A DNA stretch of 64,000 nt from Shinella sumterensis. GTDB taxonomy: Bacteria; Pseudomonadota; Alphaproteobacteria; Rhizobiales; Rhizobiaceae. Shown one piece after another: positions 8,508 through 17,311 of the stretch; the first letter of the stretch is position 1; each line of letters begins with the position of its first letter. The notes beneath the pieces are model-generated. The model was not told the origin of the DNA. It did no database searches and saw only the letters and a list, made by a program, of their open reading frames with translations. The stretch is taken from contig NZ_MYFN02000004.1 of NCBI RefSeq assembly GCF_004514425.2, forward strand, positions 372,001 through 436,000. The letters run 5' to 3'. Position numbers and translations under genes: made by a program.

Positions 8508-10394
8508 TCAGCCGGCCATCGCCTCTTCGTATTCCGCCGACAGCTCCAGCCATTGCTCCTCGGCCTCGTTGAGCTTGTCGGCGGCCATGGCGCGCAGCTT
8601 GGCCTTCTCGGCGGCCTTGGCCGGGCTCTTCTCGTAGAGCGCGGGGTCCGCAAGCTCCGCATCAAGCAGTTGAATCTGCTTGTTCAGTTTCGCCGTCAGG
8701 GATTCGATTTCATTGATCTTTTTCTTGAGCGGCGCAAATTGCGCGCGCCGGTCGGCATTGGCCTTGCGCTGGTCGGCCTTGTTGGCGGTATCGCCGCTCG
8801 CCGCCGGCTTGTCCTTGTCGTCCCGCTTGCCGGATTGCACGATGAGGCCGCGATAATCCTCCATGTCGCCTTCGAAGGCCTTCACGGTGCCGTTGTTGAC
8901 CAGCCACAGCCGGTCGACGGTCGCCTCGATCAGGTGCCGGTCGTGCGAGATGAGGATGACGGCGCCCTCGTAATCGTTCAGCGCCTCGATCAGCGCGCGG
9001 CGGCTGTCGATGTCGAGGTGGTTGGTCGGCTCGTCGAGAATGAGCAGGTTCGGCGCGTCGAAGGCGGCAAGGCCCATGAGGAGGCGTGCCTTTTCACCAC
9101 CAGACAGGTCCTTGGCGGGCGTGGACATCTTTTCCGTCGCAAGCCCCATCTGGGCCACGCGGGCGCGCACCTTGGCTTCCGGCGCCTCCGGCATCAGCCG
9201 GCGCACATGCTCGACGGGCGACTGGTCGGGAATGAGGTCGTCCAGCTGGTGCTGCGCGAAGAAGCCGATCTTCAGCCCCGGCGCCCGCTTGACCACGCCC
9301 GATTCCGCCTCCAGCCGGCCCGAGATGAACTTGGCGAAGGTCGACTTGCCGTTGCCGTTCGAGCCGAGCAGCGCGATGCGGTCGTCATTGTCGATGCGCA
9401 GGTTGATCTGCCTGAGGATCGGCTTGCCCGGCGCATAGCCCACCGCGCCGCCCTCGATGGCGATGATCGGCGAGGCCGGCTGCTTTTCCGGCTCGGGAAA
9501 GGTGATCGGCTGCACATGGGTCTCGATGACGGCGGCCACCGTGCCCATGCGCTCCAGCGCCTTGATGCGGCTTTGCGCCTGCCGCGCCTTCGTCGCCTTC
9601 GCGCGGAAGCGATCGATGAAGCTTTGCAGATGCTTGCGCGCGGCGTCGTTCTTGGCCTTCGCCTTCATCTGCAATTCGTCGTTCTCGGCCTTCTGGCGCT
9701 CGAACTGGTCGTAGGAGCCGCGGTAGAAGGTCAGCTTCTGCTGGTCGAGATGCACGATGGCGTTGACGGCCGTGTTGAGCAGGTCGCGGTCGTGGCTGAT
9801 GATGATCACGCTGTGCGGATAGCGCCGCACATAGTCTTCCAGCCACAGCGTGCCTTCGAGGTCGAGATAGTTCGTCGGCTCGTCGAGCAAAAGCAGGTCC
9901 GGCTCGGAAAACAGCACGGCCGCCAGCGCCACGCGCATGCGCCAGCCGCCGGAGAAGCTTTTCGCCGGCCGCTGCTGCGCCTCGTGGTCGAAGCCCAGGC
10001 CGGCAAGAATGCTTGCCGCGCGCGCCTCGGCCGAATGCGCGCCGATATCGGTGAGCCGCGTCTGGATTTCGGCGATGCGGTGCGGGTCGCTGGCCGTCTC
10101 CGCCTCCTTGAGAAGCGCGGCGCGTTCCTTGTCGGCGGCCAGCACGATCTCGATCAGCGCGTCGTCCGTGCCGGGGGCTTCCTGCGCCACCTGGCCGATG
10201 CGTGCATTCTTCGGCAGCGTGATCGTCCCGGCCTCCGGCGAGAGCGCGCCGGTGATGATGCGAAACAGCGTGGACTTGCCGGTGCCGTTGCGCCCGACGA
10301 GACCCGCCTTCGTGCCGGAAGGCAGCGAAAGCGACGCGTTGTCGATGAGGAGACGCCCGGCGATGCGGGCGGTGAGGCCGGAAATCGTGATCAT
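8508..10394 (-). CDS. ABC-F family ATPase
   Basis: A 628-residue soluble protein with two ATP-binding cassettes and no membrane segments. The first Walker A is GRNGTGKST (residues 34-42) and the second GSNGNGKST. The signatures are SFSGGWRMRVALA and LSGGEKARLL, and both Walker B sites end in LDEPTN. A charged linker between the cassettes (about residues 235-290) and a coiled C-terminal tail rich in K/E fit the ABC-F group, which acts on ribosomes as translation factors or resistance proteins. Subfamily (Uup/YheS-like) is not certain. The neighbourhood carries no drug-resistance gene, so a housekeeping role is likelier. Confidence 0.93.
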   Translation of the reverse strand: MITISGLTARIAGRLLIDNASLSLPSGTKAGLVGRNGTGKSTLFRIITGALSPEAGTITLPKNARIGQVAQEAPGTDDALIEIVLAADKERAALLKEAETASDPHRIAEIQTRLTDIGAHSAEARAASILAGLGFDHEAQQRPAKSFSGGWRMRVALAAVLFSEPDLLLLDEPTNYLDLEGTLWLEDYVRRYPHSVIIISHDRDLLNTAVNAIVHLDQQKLTFYRGSYDQFERQKAENDELQMKAKAKNDAARKHLQSFIDRFRAKATKARQAQSRIKALERMGTVAAVIETHVQPITFPEPEKQPASPIIAIEGGAVGYAPGKPILRQINLRIDNDDRIALLGSNGNGKSTFAKFISGRLEAESGVVKRAPGLKIGFFAQHQLDDLIPDQSPVEHVRRLMPEAPEAKVRARVAQMGLATEKMSTPAKDLSGGEKARLLMGLAAFDAPNLLILDEPTNHLDIDSRRALIEALNDYEGAVILISHDRHLIEATVDRLWLVNNGTVKAFEGDMEDYRGLIVQSGKRDDKDKPAASGDTANKADQRKANADRRAQFAPLKKKINEIESLTAKLNKQIQLLDAELADPALYEKSPAKAAEKAKLRAMAADKLNEAEEQWLELSAEYEEAMAG

Positions 10395-10454
10395 GGCGGG
10401 TCTATAACCAAATCCCGCGAAAGTGCGAAGCGCTTTTGCGCGCTTTGCGCCGTC

Positions 10455-11537
10455 TCAGGCGGCCGCGCCGCCGCGATAGGTGCGGCCGGCCCGCTCGGCC
10501 ACCTCCGCGGAGTAGATGCGCAGCGCCATCCCCGTCTCCGACGCATAGGCCAGCGCCTGGTCGGCCTGTTCGCAGAGCATTACGGGCGTCTTTGCCGAAT
10601 CGGTCATCGAGAGACCGGCCGTCAGCGTCAGGAAGCCCGCCGGCAGTTCGCGGTCGAGGAAGGGAAACGGCATGTCCGCCACCTTGTCGGCCATCCGCCG
10701 CGCGATGCCGGTGGCGATCTCGCGTGTCACGTCGCTGAGCAGCAGGCAGAAGAGGTCCGGCCCGGTGCGCGCGACGAGGTCGTTCTTCTTCACCGACTGG
10801 CGGAAGAGGGTGGCCAGCCGCTTCACCGTCTTCTCGTCCGCCCCGGCGGCGTGGCTTTCGGCGAATTCCCGCAGTTGCTCGACGCGGAACACCAGCAATG
10901 CGCATGTGCCCGCCGCAGCCTTGTCCTCGAAGATGCCCTTGAGATGGCCGAGAAGCGCGGCCTGGTTGGCGAGCCCCGTCACCGGGTCGTGGGTCAGCGC
11001 CTCGCGGCTTGTGACGAGGCCTGAGCGCAGGCTGTCGAGATGGGATTGCAGGTCGCCGATGCGGGCGGACGCCATCCGGTCGGTGCCGAGAATATCCTGC
11101 GTGAGGGAAAGAAGCCGCGTCGCATCGCTGGCGAAGTCGGAAATGCCGAGCACCGGGTCACGCTTCATGCGGGCGGCGATTTCCTCCAGTTCCTGCACGG
11201 CGACGGCGCGCTGGCGCTGGCTCTCCTCGGCGGTTTTGGCGATTTCGCAGAGCACGCGCACGGCGTCGTCGGCCGCCTTGCCGGCCGCCAGCGCATTGTG
11301 GCTGGGCAGGGCATGCCGTAGCGCGATGGCATCGAGCGAAAGCTGGTCGGGCGTCTTGCCCAGCGCCGCGATCTCCCGCGCCACGCCGGCATTGCCGTTC
11401 AGTGCTTCGAACAGCAGCTCGTAGTTGCGCGGAAGCGCTGCGATGCCGAGGTTCGCCATCAGCTGCGCGATGCGCGCCGCGATCGGCGGAACGGCCTGTT
11501 GTGTGTCCTTTGAAGCGGTGGACGCCTTGCTGTTCAT
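10455..11537 (-). CDS. GGDEF-domain protein with degenerate active site
   Basis: A 360-residue soluble protein. Residues ~1-175 are an alpha-helical region of unknown function, and residues ~180-345 form a GGDEF-type domain (DPVTGLANQAAL at its start). At the catalytic loop it reads RTGPDLF: GPDLF at 259-263 stands where GG(D/E)EF is required, so both the glycine and the acidic catalytic residues are altered. Cyclic di-GMP synthesis is therefore unlikely; a binding or scaffolding role is possible. It lies divergent from a stretch of intergenic DNA at 11538-11715 and is separated from the ABC-F gene by 60 bases. Confidence 0.85.
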   Translation of the reverse strand: MNSKASTASKDTQQAVPPIAARIAQLMANLGIAALPRNYELLFEALNGNAGVAREIAALGKTPDQLSLDAIALRHALPSHNALAAGKAADDAVRVLCEIAKTAEESQRQRAVAVQELEEIAARMKRDPVLGISDFASDATRLLSLTQDILGTDRMASARIGDLQSHLDSLRSGLVTSREALTHDPVTGLANQAALLGHLKGIFEDKAAAGTCALLVFRVEQLREFAESHAAGADEKTVKRLATLFRQSVKKNDLVARTGPDLFCLLLSDVTREIATGIARRMADKVADMPFPFLDRELPAGFLTLTAGLSMTDSAKTPVMLCEQADQALAYASETGMALRIYSAEVAERAGRTYRGGAAA

Positions 11538-11715
11538 GAAACGCCGTCGGGTTCGGCGCGGGCAGGTTTGCCCACGCGCAGGAATTGTCGGCGTAACTAT
11601 CGGATTGCGCGGTTAATTTTACGTTCGCTCACGAACGATGGGCCGTCTCCTGACGATTGCCGGGTCCATCGGGTGTATCGCTGTGCGACACCCGCTATGG
11701 ACGCCGGCCGTTCCG

Positions 11716-12000
11716 TCAGGCGGTGCGCCGCGCAAGGGGCAGGGCGCGCATCACCTGGCCGATCACCGTCAGGCGCTGCTTCTTTGCGGCCCGCGCGATG
11801 CGGTTCTGCTGCAGGTCGCGCAACGCGGCGGCATAGCCCTCCGCCCGCGCATCCTTCAGCGCTACCTCGAAGGTCTTCTCAATGACCGGGTAGCACTCCT
11901 CCGGCAGGTAGGCGTTCGGGGCATCGGTGCCATACACACGCGCCATCTTGCAAAGCGTACTGCCGAGCAGGGCTGCCCACTCTTCGTTCGTTCTTGCCAT
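11716..12000 (-). CDS. Hypothetical protein, 94 aa
   Basis: Function not recognised. The product begins MARTNEEWAALLGSTLCKMARVYG, is helical and charged, and ends in a basic stretch (AAKKQRL...). There is no signal peptide or membrane segment. The start used has GAGAGGAAAG upstream; a longer upstream start lacks support. Two non-coding stretches (178 and 191 bases) flank it, so it is probably monocistronic. Confidence 0.7.
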   Translation of the reverse strand: MARTNEEWAALLGSTLCKMARVYGTDAPNAYLPEECYPVIEKTFEVALKDARAEGYAAALRDLQQNRIARAAKKQRLTVIGQVMRALPLARRTA

Positions 12001-12191
12001 AAGCTTTCCTCTCATCGGGCGAGGCACGCGCCATGAGCGTGGCCCCAACGGAAGCGACTATGCTGCCACCGATCGCCGCATGGCTGTCACCTGGGTGACA
12101 CGCATGCCGCAGCCCCCGAAATCGGTGTCGAGCGCTTCCATATTCCTCGACTGTATCACTACTATTGCAGGAGTCGACCCGTCTCCGCACC

Positions 12192-12707
12192 TCAGATGTG
12201 CAGAAAAACCTTTCCCTCGCTGCGGACGAAATAGGTGAGGTCGAGCGGCACGCTCGGTCCGCCCAGCGCCGTCAGCATGGCATGGCACTGTCCGCGATGG
12301 TGGGTCTGGTGGTTGAAGACATGGGTAAGCGCAAGGCCGAGCGGGTGGGTTATCTCGCCCGGATTGCTGAGCGGACTGTAGGTCACATCGGCGGCGATCT
12401 GCGCTTCGCTGAGCGAATCGATGAAGGCGCCAAGCCGCTCGTCCTCCCTCTGCCGTGCCGCATGAAGCCCTTCGAAGTCCTCGTACAGGATGGCGGCGAG
12501 GCTGGTCGGCGCGTCGCCTTCGCCCGTGAAGCGTTTCAGCCAGATGCGGTCGGCGGCGAGCAGATGGTTGAGCGTGCCGTGCAGCGAGCGGAAGAACGCG
12601 CCGAGGTCGCGGCGGAAATCGGCGTCGTCGAGCTTGGCGACCGCGTCATAGAGCCTGGCATTCGCCCAGCCGTTATAGGCGCAAAACATCCGGTAGTGAT
12701 CGTGCAT
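12192..12707 (-). CDS. DinB-family protein
   Basis: A 171-residue four-helix-bundle protein of the DinB/YfiT superfamily. Metal-ligand histidines are visible in SLHGTLNHLLAADRIW and in HVFNHQTHHRGQCHAML near residue 135. Members are thiol- or metal-dependent transferases or hydrolases, often damage-induced in Bacillus; the reaction here is unknown. AAGGAG precedes the ATG. It is divergent from the GST gene at 12832 with a 124-base spacer that may hold both promoters. Confidence 0.88.
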   Translation of the reverse strand: MHDHYRMFCAYNGWANARLYDAVAKLDDADFRRDLGAFFRSLHGTLNHLLAADRIWLKRFTGEGDAPTSLAAILYEDFEGLHAARQREDERLGAFIDSLSEAQIAADVTYSPLSNPGEITHPLGLALTHVFNHQTHHRGQCHAMLTALGGPSVPLDLTYFVRSEGKVFLHI

Positions 12708-12831
12708 CTGGTTCTCCTTGGATCGGCCAGTATAAGGCGCCGTGCATTTCGCGGATGAATGCGACGCATGAAATTATCTGATTTGAAGCCGCGCCCGCCG
12801 TGCGTTTCAATGCGCTGAACGGAGGCTTCCC

Positions 12832-13521
12832 ATGACCCGATTGCTCTATGCGCTTGCCGGTACCGACAAGACCCGCCAGTTTTCGCCCCATGTGTGGAAA
12901 ACGGTGATGTCGCTTGCCCACAAGGGGCTGGATTACCGGACGGTCCCCGTCGGCTTCACAGAGATACCCGCAATCGAGGACGGCGCGACCGCGACGGTGC
13001 CGCTGCTGCGCGATGGCGACAGGCTGGTGCGTGACAGTTTCGATATCGCCCTTTATCTCGACGAGGCCTACCCGGATCGCCCCACGCTGTTCGGCGGCGA
13101 GGGCGGCAAGGCCATGGCGCGCTTCATCGAGGCATGGTCGCAGTCGACCCTGCACATGGCCGTCACCCGCATCGCCATTCTGGATATTCACGACCTGCTC
13201 GGCCCCGTCGACCGCGATTATTTCCGCCGCAGCCGCGAAGGGCGCCTCGGCGCGTCGCTGGAGGATATCGCCGCGGCCGGAAAACAGGAGATCGAGGGCT
13301 TCGCGAAGAAGCTCCAGCCGTTGCGCAACATGCTGAACGTGCAGCCGTTCATCGGCGGCGATGGCCCGCTTTTCGCCGATTACATCGTCTTCGGCGCGCT
13401 GCAATGGCTGCGCACCACGGCGGGAACGAAGGTGCTGGAGGGGGACGATCCGGTTGCCCTGTGGTTCGAGCGCTGCCTTGATCTGCACGGCGGCGCGGGG
13501 CGGCGCGTGACGGCGGCATGA
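12832..13521 (+). CDS. Glutathione S-transferase family protein
   Basis: A 229-residue protein with an N-terminal thioredoxin-like part (LLYALAGTDKTRQFSPHVWKTVMSLAHKGLDY) and a cis-Pro/ESxAI-type motif in the form TVPLLRDGDRLVRDSFDIALYLDE. The C-terminal helical domain includes PFIGGDGPLFADYIVFG. It probably conjugates or reduces small molecules with glutathione in the cytosol; the substrate is unknown. GGAGG lies upstream of the ATG. The catalytic Ser/Cys position is not obvious, so activity is not certain. Confidence 0.85.
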   Translation: MTRLLYALAGTDKTRQFSPHVWKTVMSLAHKGLDYRTVPVGFTEIPAIEDGATATVPLLRDGDRLVRDSFDIALYLDEAYPDRPTLFGGEGGKAMARFIEAWSQSTLHMAVTRIAILDIHDLLGPVDRDYFRRSREGRLGASLEDIAAAGKQEIEGFAKKLQPLRNMLNVQPFIGGDGPLFADYIVFGALQWLRTTAGTKVLEGDDPVALWFERCLDLHGGAGRRVTAA

Positions 13522-13625
13522 AACTTTCATCCTGAAGGCGCCAAACATCGCCACCCCCTTGTTTTGCCGGGCATTGGCAGCTATTGAACCGCCACTTTCA
13601 CCGGAAAACCAAGGGAAACCTAAAA

Positions 13626-14048
13626 ATGGCGATTGAACGCACCTTTTCGATGATCAAGCCGGACGCGACGAAGCGCAACCTCACCGGCGCCATCACCAAG
13701 ATGCTCGAAGACGCAGGCCTGCGCGTCGTGGCGTCCAAGCGCGTCTGGATGAGCAAGCGCGAAGCCGAAGGCTTTTACGCCGTGCACAAGGAGCGTCCCT
13801 TCTTCGGCGAGCTCGTCGAAGGCATGACCTCGGGCCCGACGGTCGTCCAGGTCCTGGAAGGCGAGAACGCCATCCTGAAGAACCGCGAAATCATGGGCGC
13901 CACCAACCCGGCCAACGCCGACGAAGGCACCATCCGCAAGACCCACGCTCTCTCCATCGGCGAGAACTCGGTCCACGGCTCCGACGCCCCGGAAACCGCC
14001 GCCCAGGAAATCAAGTACTGGTTCTCCGACACCGAAATCGTCGGCTGA
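13626..14048 (+). CDS. ndk: Nucleoside diphosphate kinase
   Basis: Transfers phosphate from ATP to NDPs through a phosphohistidine. The 140-residue product has [14 protein letters not shown] at its N-terminus and the active-site segment around the catalytic histidine reads [13 protein letters not shown] chose MAIERTF rather than the upstream in-frame ATG at 13584 because it matches the family start and has AAGGGA before it. A strong terminator follows. Confidence 0.98.
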   Translation: MAIERTFSMIKPDATKRNLTGAITKMLEDAGLRVVASKRVWMSKREAEGFYAVHKERPFFGELVEGMTSGPTVVQVLEGENAILKNREIMGATNPANADEGTIRKTHALSIGENSVHGSDAPETAAQEIKYWFSDTEIVG

Positions 14049-14092
14049 ATCACTTCCTCCGGCCCCGGCCGGAAGATATTGAAATAATTATG

Positions 14093-14119
14093 AAACCGGG
14101 ACCAAAAGGTCCCGGTTTT
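14093..14119 (+). terminator. Intrinsic terminator after ndk
   Basis: An 11-base-pair stem (14093-14103 with 14108-14118) with loop AAAA is followed by T's. Its A-rich left side would also work on the minus strand. Confidence 0.9.
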
Positions 14120-14167
14120 CGTTTGTGGTGGGGATGTCTGGGCTGGCCTTATCTGCCGCGCGCATCA

Positions 14168-15082
14168 TCAACGAAAATGCGCGCGAACCCTGCCAGTCTT
14201 CGACAGCGTCGTCAGCAGCGTGGAATAGTGGCCGGCAAAGCTCGCCATATTATCGGTAAGAGACGAGGCCTTGCAGAACGGCGCCCAAGCGGTGCCTTCG
14301 AGCGCCTGGCGGTAGAACGCCTTCATCCTGCGGTGCGCCCATGGCATCACGGCCTGCCACGGCTTCTTGCGTCCTGTGAAATGCACGATGGCCGGCTGTT
14401 TGATGAAGGGCAGGATACCGGTCTGCGCGTTGTAGCGCGCGTCGAGCCGATGCCAGTTCCCATCATAGGCGATGTTCAGCACATCCTGATCGTGCGACGG
14501 AAACCGCTCCGGTTCCCGTTCGAACGTCTCGCGCGCCTTTCGGATCAGGCCGTCCTCGAGGCTTCTTTTCCAGTCGAACAGCAAAACCCCTGCATTGAAA
14601 TATCGCCCGCCGCTCTTCAGTCCGATCCTTTGCTGCCGGCGCTCGATCTTCTCCGGAAAAGCCATGACGTAGTCGTCGACCGCACCGAGCGCCTTGACGC
14701 CGAGGTCCGCCTGGAAAAGCTCATCCAGTGATGCCACGGCGACCGCATCCGCGTCGATGTAGAGAAGTCGGTCGATAGTGTCGGGGACGATGAGATCCAT
14801 GTAAAGCCGCGCCAGCGTTGCGCGCGACCACCGCCCGAAGGCGGGTCCATCCACCCTCGGCGTCGGGTCGGGCAGCACGTCGATGGTGATCGAATGCCGT
14901 TCTGCGAAGGCGGCGATCTCTTTGAGCTGTTTTTCCTCCGCGCCGAGCGCCAGCAGCAGAAGTTTTGCGTTGATGGCCTTCAGGTTGGTGTGGATCGACA
15001 GCAAAGCGCAGCAGGCGGCCGGCAGCATATTGGCGTCGGCGCAGGCAATCGCACCATAGTTCAGAGCGGGGGTTGGTGACAT
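14168..15082 (-). CDS. Glycosyltransferase family 8 protein
   Basis: A 304-residue retaining glycosyltransferase. The metal-binding DxD lies in LLYIDADAVAVASLDEL, followed by YFNAGVLLFDW and a late HFTGRKKPW, all hallmarks of the GT8 family (LPS galactosyl/glucosyltransferases and glycogenin-like enzymes). No signal peptide or membrane helix is evident, so it probably acts at the cytosolic face on lipopolysaccharide or another surface glycan. It stands alone, not in a polysaccharide cluster, so the acceptor is unknown. The 187 bases upstream contain no recognisable gene. Confidence 0.88.
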   Translation of the reverse strand: MSPTPALNYGAIACADANMLPAACCALLSIHTNLKAINAKLLLLALGAEEKQLKEIAAFAERHSITIDVLPDPTPRVDGPAFGRWSRATLARLYMDLIVPDTIDRLLYIDADAVAVASLDELFQADLGVKALGAVDDYVMAFPEKIERRQQRIGLKSGGRYFNAGVLLFDWKRSLEDGLIRKARETFEREPERFPSHDQDVLNIAYDGNWHRLDARYNAQTGILPFIKQPAIVHFTGRKKPWQAVMPWAHRRMKAFYRQALEGTAWAPFCKASSLTDNMASFAGHYSTLLTTLSKTGRVRAHFR

Positions 15083-15269
15083 GAAGACGGCACTCCGACC
15101 GGTAAGGGCATGAAACTTTTGGCCGGCCGCGCGGGCACGCCGCCGGGAGCGTCAATATACGATGCCGCCCCTGTTCGGAAGGGACCGCGTCGGAAACCCG
15201 CCGATTGATGTGCGCATTGCGTTGTTCTTGTCGGGATTGCGGCATGACCGCATCCGCATTCTCTTTCGC

Positions 15270-15779
15270 CTATCCCGCGCACGTTGCCGTCTCGAAATGC
15301 GCGGGCGCCTTGCCGTCCTTGAAGACCGCGGGGTTCTTCTCGTAGGCGGGGCCGATGACGAGGGGTTTGGCGGGCAGGATGTCCTGGTCGAGGCTGGAGG
15401 TCACCTCGGTTTCCAGCGATTGCAGTTGCTCTCCGCCCGGCCCCAGCACGCGGATCGACACCTTGTAGGGGTGGTTCTTCTTCACGCAGGTCACGTCGGG
15501 ACTTTCCAGCACCACGCGCGGCAGGCTGGCGAAAAGTTTGCGCTCCAGCGTGAGCGGCGTGCCGCCGGCCGGGTTCTCGAACGACGCCCGCACGACCGAT
15601 CCTTCGGGCAGGGGCTGCGTCTTTTCCAGCGTCACAAGATAGGTCGCATAGGCCAGCCGGTAGTTGAAGACGAACATCTTGCCCGTCAGCTTCAGCGGGT
15701 CGGGGCCGGTCTCGCGCTGGCAGGCGGAGAGAAGCAGGGCGAGGGGCAGCAGCACAAGCACAAGCAGAGGGCGTTTCAT
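15270..15779 (-). CDS. Hypothetical lipoprotein, 169 aa
   Basis: The start MKRPLLVLVLLPLALLLSAC is a lipoprotein signal peptide with lipobox LSAC, so the mature protein should be anchored by its N-terminal cysteine to an envelope membrane. The remainder is beta-rich (FNYRLAYATYLVTLEKT, VRASFENPAGGTPLTLER) and contains two further cysteines, CVKKNHPYKV and the C-terminal ATCAG, which may form a disulfide. No family is recognised. Its ATG overlaps the stop of the upstream CGNR gene by 3 bases, implying co-translation. A longer frame running into the CGNR gene is an out-of-frame shadow. Confidence 0.82.
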   Translation of the reverse strand: MKRPLLVLVLLPLALLLSACQRETGPDPLKLTGKMFVFNYRLAYATYLVTLEKTQPLPEGSVVRASFENPAGGTPLTLERKLFASLPRVVLESPDVTCVKKNHPYKVSIRVLGPGGEQLQSLETEVTSSLDQDILPAKPLVIGPAYEKNPAVFKDGKAPAHFETATCAG

Positions 15780-16330
15780 GGTCCGGGGTCTCCGCGCCGG
15801 CGGCGATAGTGGCGGTTCGCCTTCACCCGGTTGCCGCACACCGCCATGTCGCACCAGGCGCGCGAGCGGTTGCGGCTGCGGTCGATGAACAGCCAGCGGC
15901 AGTTGGGGCAGATCTTCAGCCTGTCCGGTTGCGGCTGCGCCAGCAGCATCAGCGCCGAGCGCGCCGTGGCGGTATCCAGCGCCTGCGCGCGCGTGCCGGA
16001 CCGGCGCAGCGTCGCGGCGATCGCCTCCAGCAGGTCGGCGAGCAGGTCCGGCCTTGCCGTGCCCTCGATTTCGGCGCGGAAATGCGCGTCGATCGCCTCG
16101 CGCAGCGCGACAAGCCCGCCGCGTGCGTCGTCGTGCACCGGCGCGAGCGCGCCGAACCGGTCGCGCTCCGCCCCGTAGGTGCTCGCCCCCGCACAGAAGG
16201 CGTCCATAGCGGCGGGATCGGCGAACCGGTCGATCCGCCGCGCCGGGTCGTCGCGCAGCACCACGGAATTGGCGACATCGAGCGCCAGCGCGCCACCGGA
16301 AAAACGATGCGGGGTCCAGGAGAAGGTCAT
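15776..16330 (-). CDS. CGNR zinc-finger / ABATE-domain regulator
   Basis: A 184-residue protein of the CGNR group. Residues ~1-125 form the ABATE (stress-induced ligand-binding-like) domain, and the C-terminus carries the zinc-finger segment CPNCRWLFIDRSRNRSRAWC, followed by DMAVCGNRVKANRHY with the eponymous CGNR. Such proteins are presumed DNA-binding regulators. It is divergent from an orphan LivH-like permease across a 63-base gap that contains a 26-base imperfect palindrome. No clear ribosome-binding site precedes the ATG. Overlap with the downstream lipoprotein suggests a two-gene operon. Confidence 0.9.
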   Translation of the reverse strand: MTFSWTPHRFSGGALALDVANSVVLRDDPARRIDRFADPAAMDAFCAGASTYGAERDRFGALAPVHDDARGGLVALREAIDAHFRAEIEGTARPDLLADLLEAIAATLRRSGTRAQALDTATARSALMLLAQPQPDRLKICPNCRWLFIDRSRNRSRAWCDMAVCGNRVKANRHYRRRRGDPGP

Positions 16331-16340
16331 GCGATATTCT

Positions 16341-16371
16341 AACTGGTAAAAGCAATTTTGCCAGTTATAAT
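16341..16371. promoter_or_regulatory. Divergent CGNR/LivH operator-promoter
   Basis: AACTGG-n-AAAA and TTTT-n-CCAGTT form a 26-base inverted repeat (16341-16366) with a four-base centre. It is followed immediately by TATAAT (16366-16371), a perfect -10 for the permease gene. The repeat fills the -35/-10 spacer of that promoter and lies 10 bases before the CGNR start, so a bound regulator could control both genes. Confidence 0.72.
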
Positions 16372-16393
16372 TTTGGCGGATCGGGAAAGCGCC

Positions 16394-17290
16394 ATGGCCT
16401 ATTTTCTTCAGCAGATCGCCAATGCCGTGCCTGTGGCCGCGCTCTATGCGGTGCTCGCCTTCGGCTATTCCATCGCCTTCGCCGTGACCCGGCGCGCCGA
16501 CATCGCCTATGGCGCGCTCTTCGCCTTCGCCGCCCAGCTTTTCGTGCTGTTTTCCGGCTACGGCTGGAGCCAGCTCTGGCTCGTCCTGCCGGCCGCGCTC
16601 GGCTTCGGCGCGCTCGGCGCGTTGGTCTACAGCCTGGGCGCCGCCGTTCTGGTGGGGCGCCATGTGATGCGCCCGCTCGCCTTTTCCTCCGACAATACGG
16701 TCGTGGTCGCCGCGCTCGGCGTGGTGCTTGTCCTCATGGAAACGGCGCGGCTGGCGTCGGATGCGCGCAGCCTGTGGCTGCCGCCGCTCCTCGCCACGCC
16801 CGTCGTCTTCTGGAACGATGCGGCATTCCCGGTGGCGCTCACCGTGCTGCAACTGGCCAACACGCTCGCCATGCTGGCCATGATCGCGCTCGGCGCGGTC
16901 TTCCTTGCCCGCTCCCGCTGGGGCCGCCGCTGGCGCGCGGTCTCGCAGGACAGGCGGGCGGCGGAACTCTGCGGCATCGATTCGGCGAGCGTCTACCTGT
17001 CGGCCTATGCGCTGGCCGCGCTGTTCGCCAGCCTCACGGGCATGCTGGCCGTCTCCTATTACGGCAACATGGATTTCGGCGCGGGGCTGGTCTTCGGCGT
17101 GAAGGTGCTGTTCATCGCCGCGCTCGGCGGGGCGGGAAACCCCTTGCGGTCGGCCCTGGGCGGCGCCGCGATCGGCCTTACGGAAACCCTGTGGAGCGCC
17201 TACGGCCCCTTCCTCTGGCGCGACGTGGTCGTCATCGCCGCGCTGGTGCTGCTCCTGGTCATCTTCCGGCGCGAGCGGCCCGTTATATAG
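16394..17290 (+). CDS. Branched-chain amino acid-type ABC permease (LivH family), orphan
   Basis: A 298-residue membrane protein with about eight transmembrane segments. It carries the LivH pattern ALYAVLAFGYSIAFAVTRRADIAYGALFAF near the N-terminus and the EAA-like loop around CGIDSASVYLSAYALAALFASLTGML. GGGAAAG precedes the ATG at 16394; a longer upstream start lacks one. No LivM, LivG, LivF or binding protein is next to it, which is unusual for this family because the permease normally needs a partner and ATPases. It may work with components encoded elsewhere or have been repurposed. Confidence 0.85.
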   Translation: MAYFLQQIANAVPVAALYAVLAFGYSIAFAVTRRADIAYGALFAFAAQLFVLFSGYGWSQLWLVLPAALGFGALGALVYSLGAAVLVGRHVMRPLAFSSDNTVVVAALGVVLVLMETARLASDARSLWLPPLLATPVVFWNDAAFPVALTVLQLANTLAMLAMIALGAVFLARSRWGRRWRAVSQDRRAAELCGIDSASVYLSAYALAALFASLTGMLAVSYYGNMDFGAGLVFGVKVLFIAALGGAGNPLRSALGGAAIGLTETLWSAYGPFLWRDVVVIAALVLLLVIFRRERPVI

Positions 17291-17311
17291 ATGCGGGCCG
17301 CACGGCCGCCG

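Noticed and set aside
15270-16355. A single 361-aa frame fusing the lipoprotein with upstream sequence
   Set aside because: The upstream half is out of frame with the CGNR protein and lacks its motifs; the lipoprotein has its own signal peptide and start.
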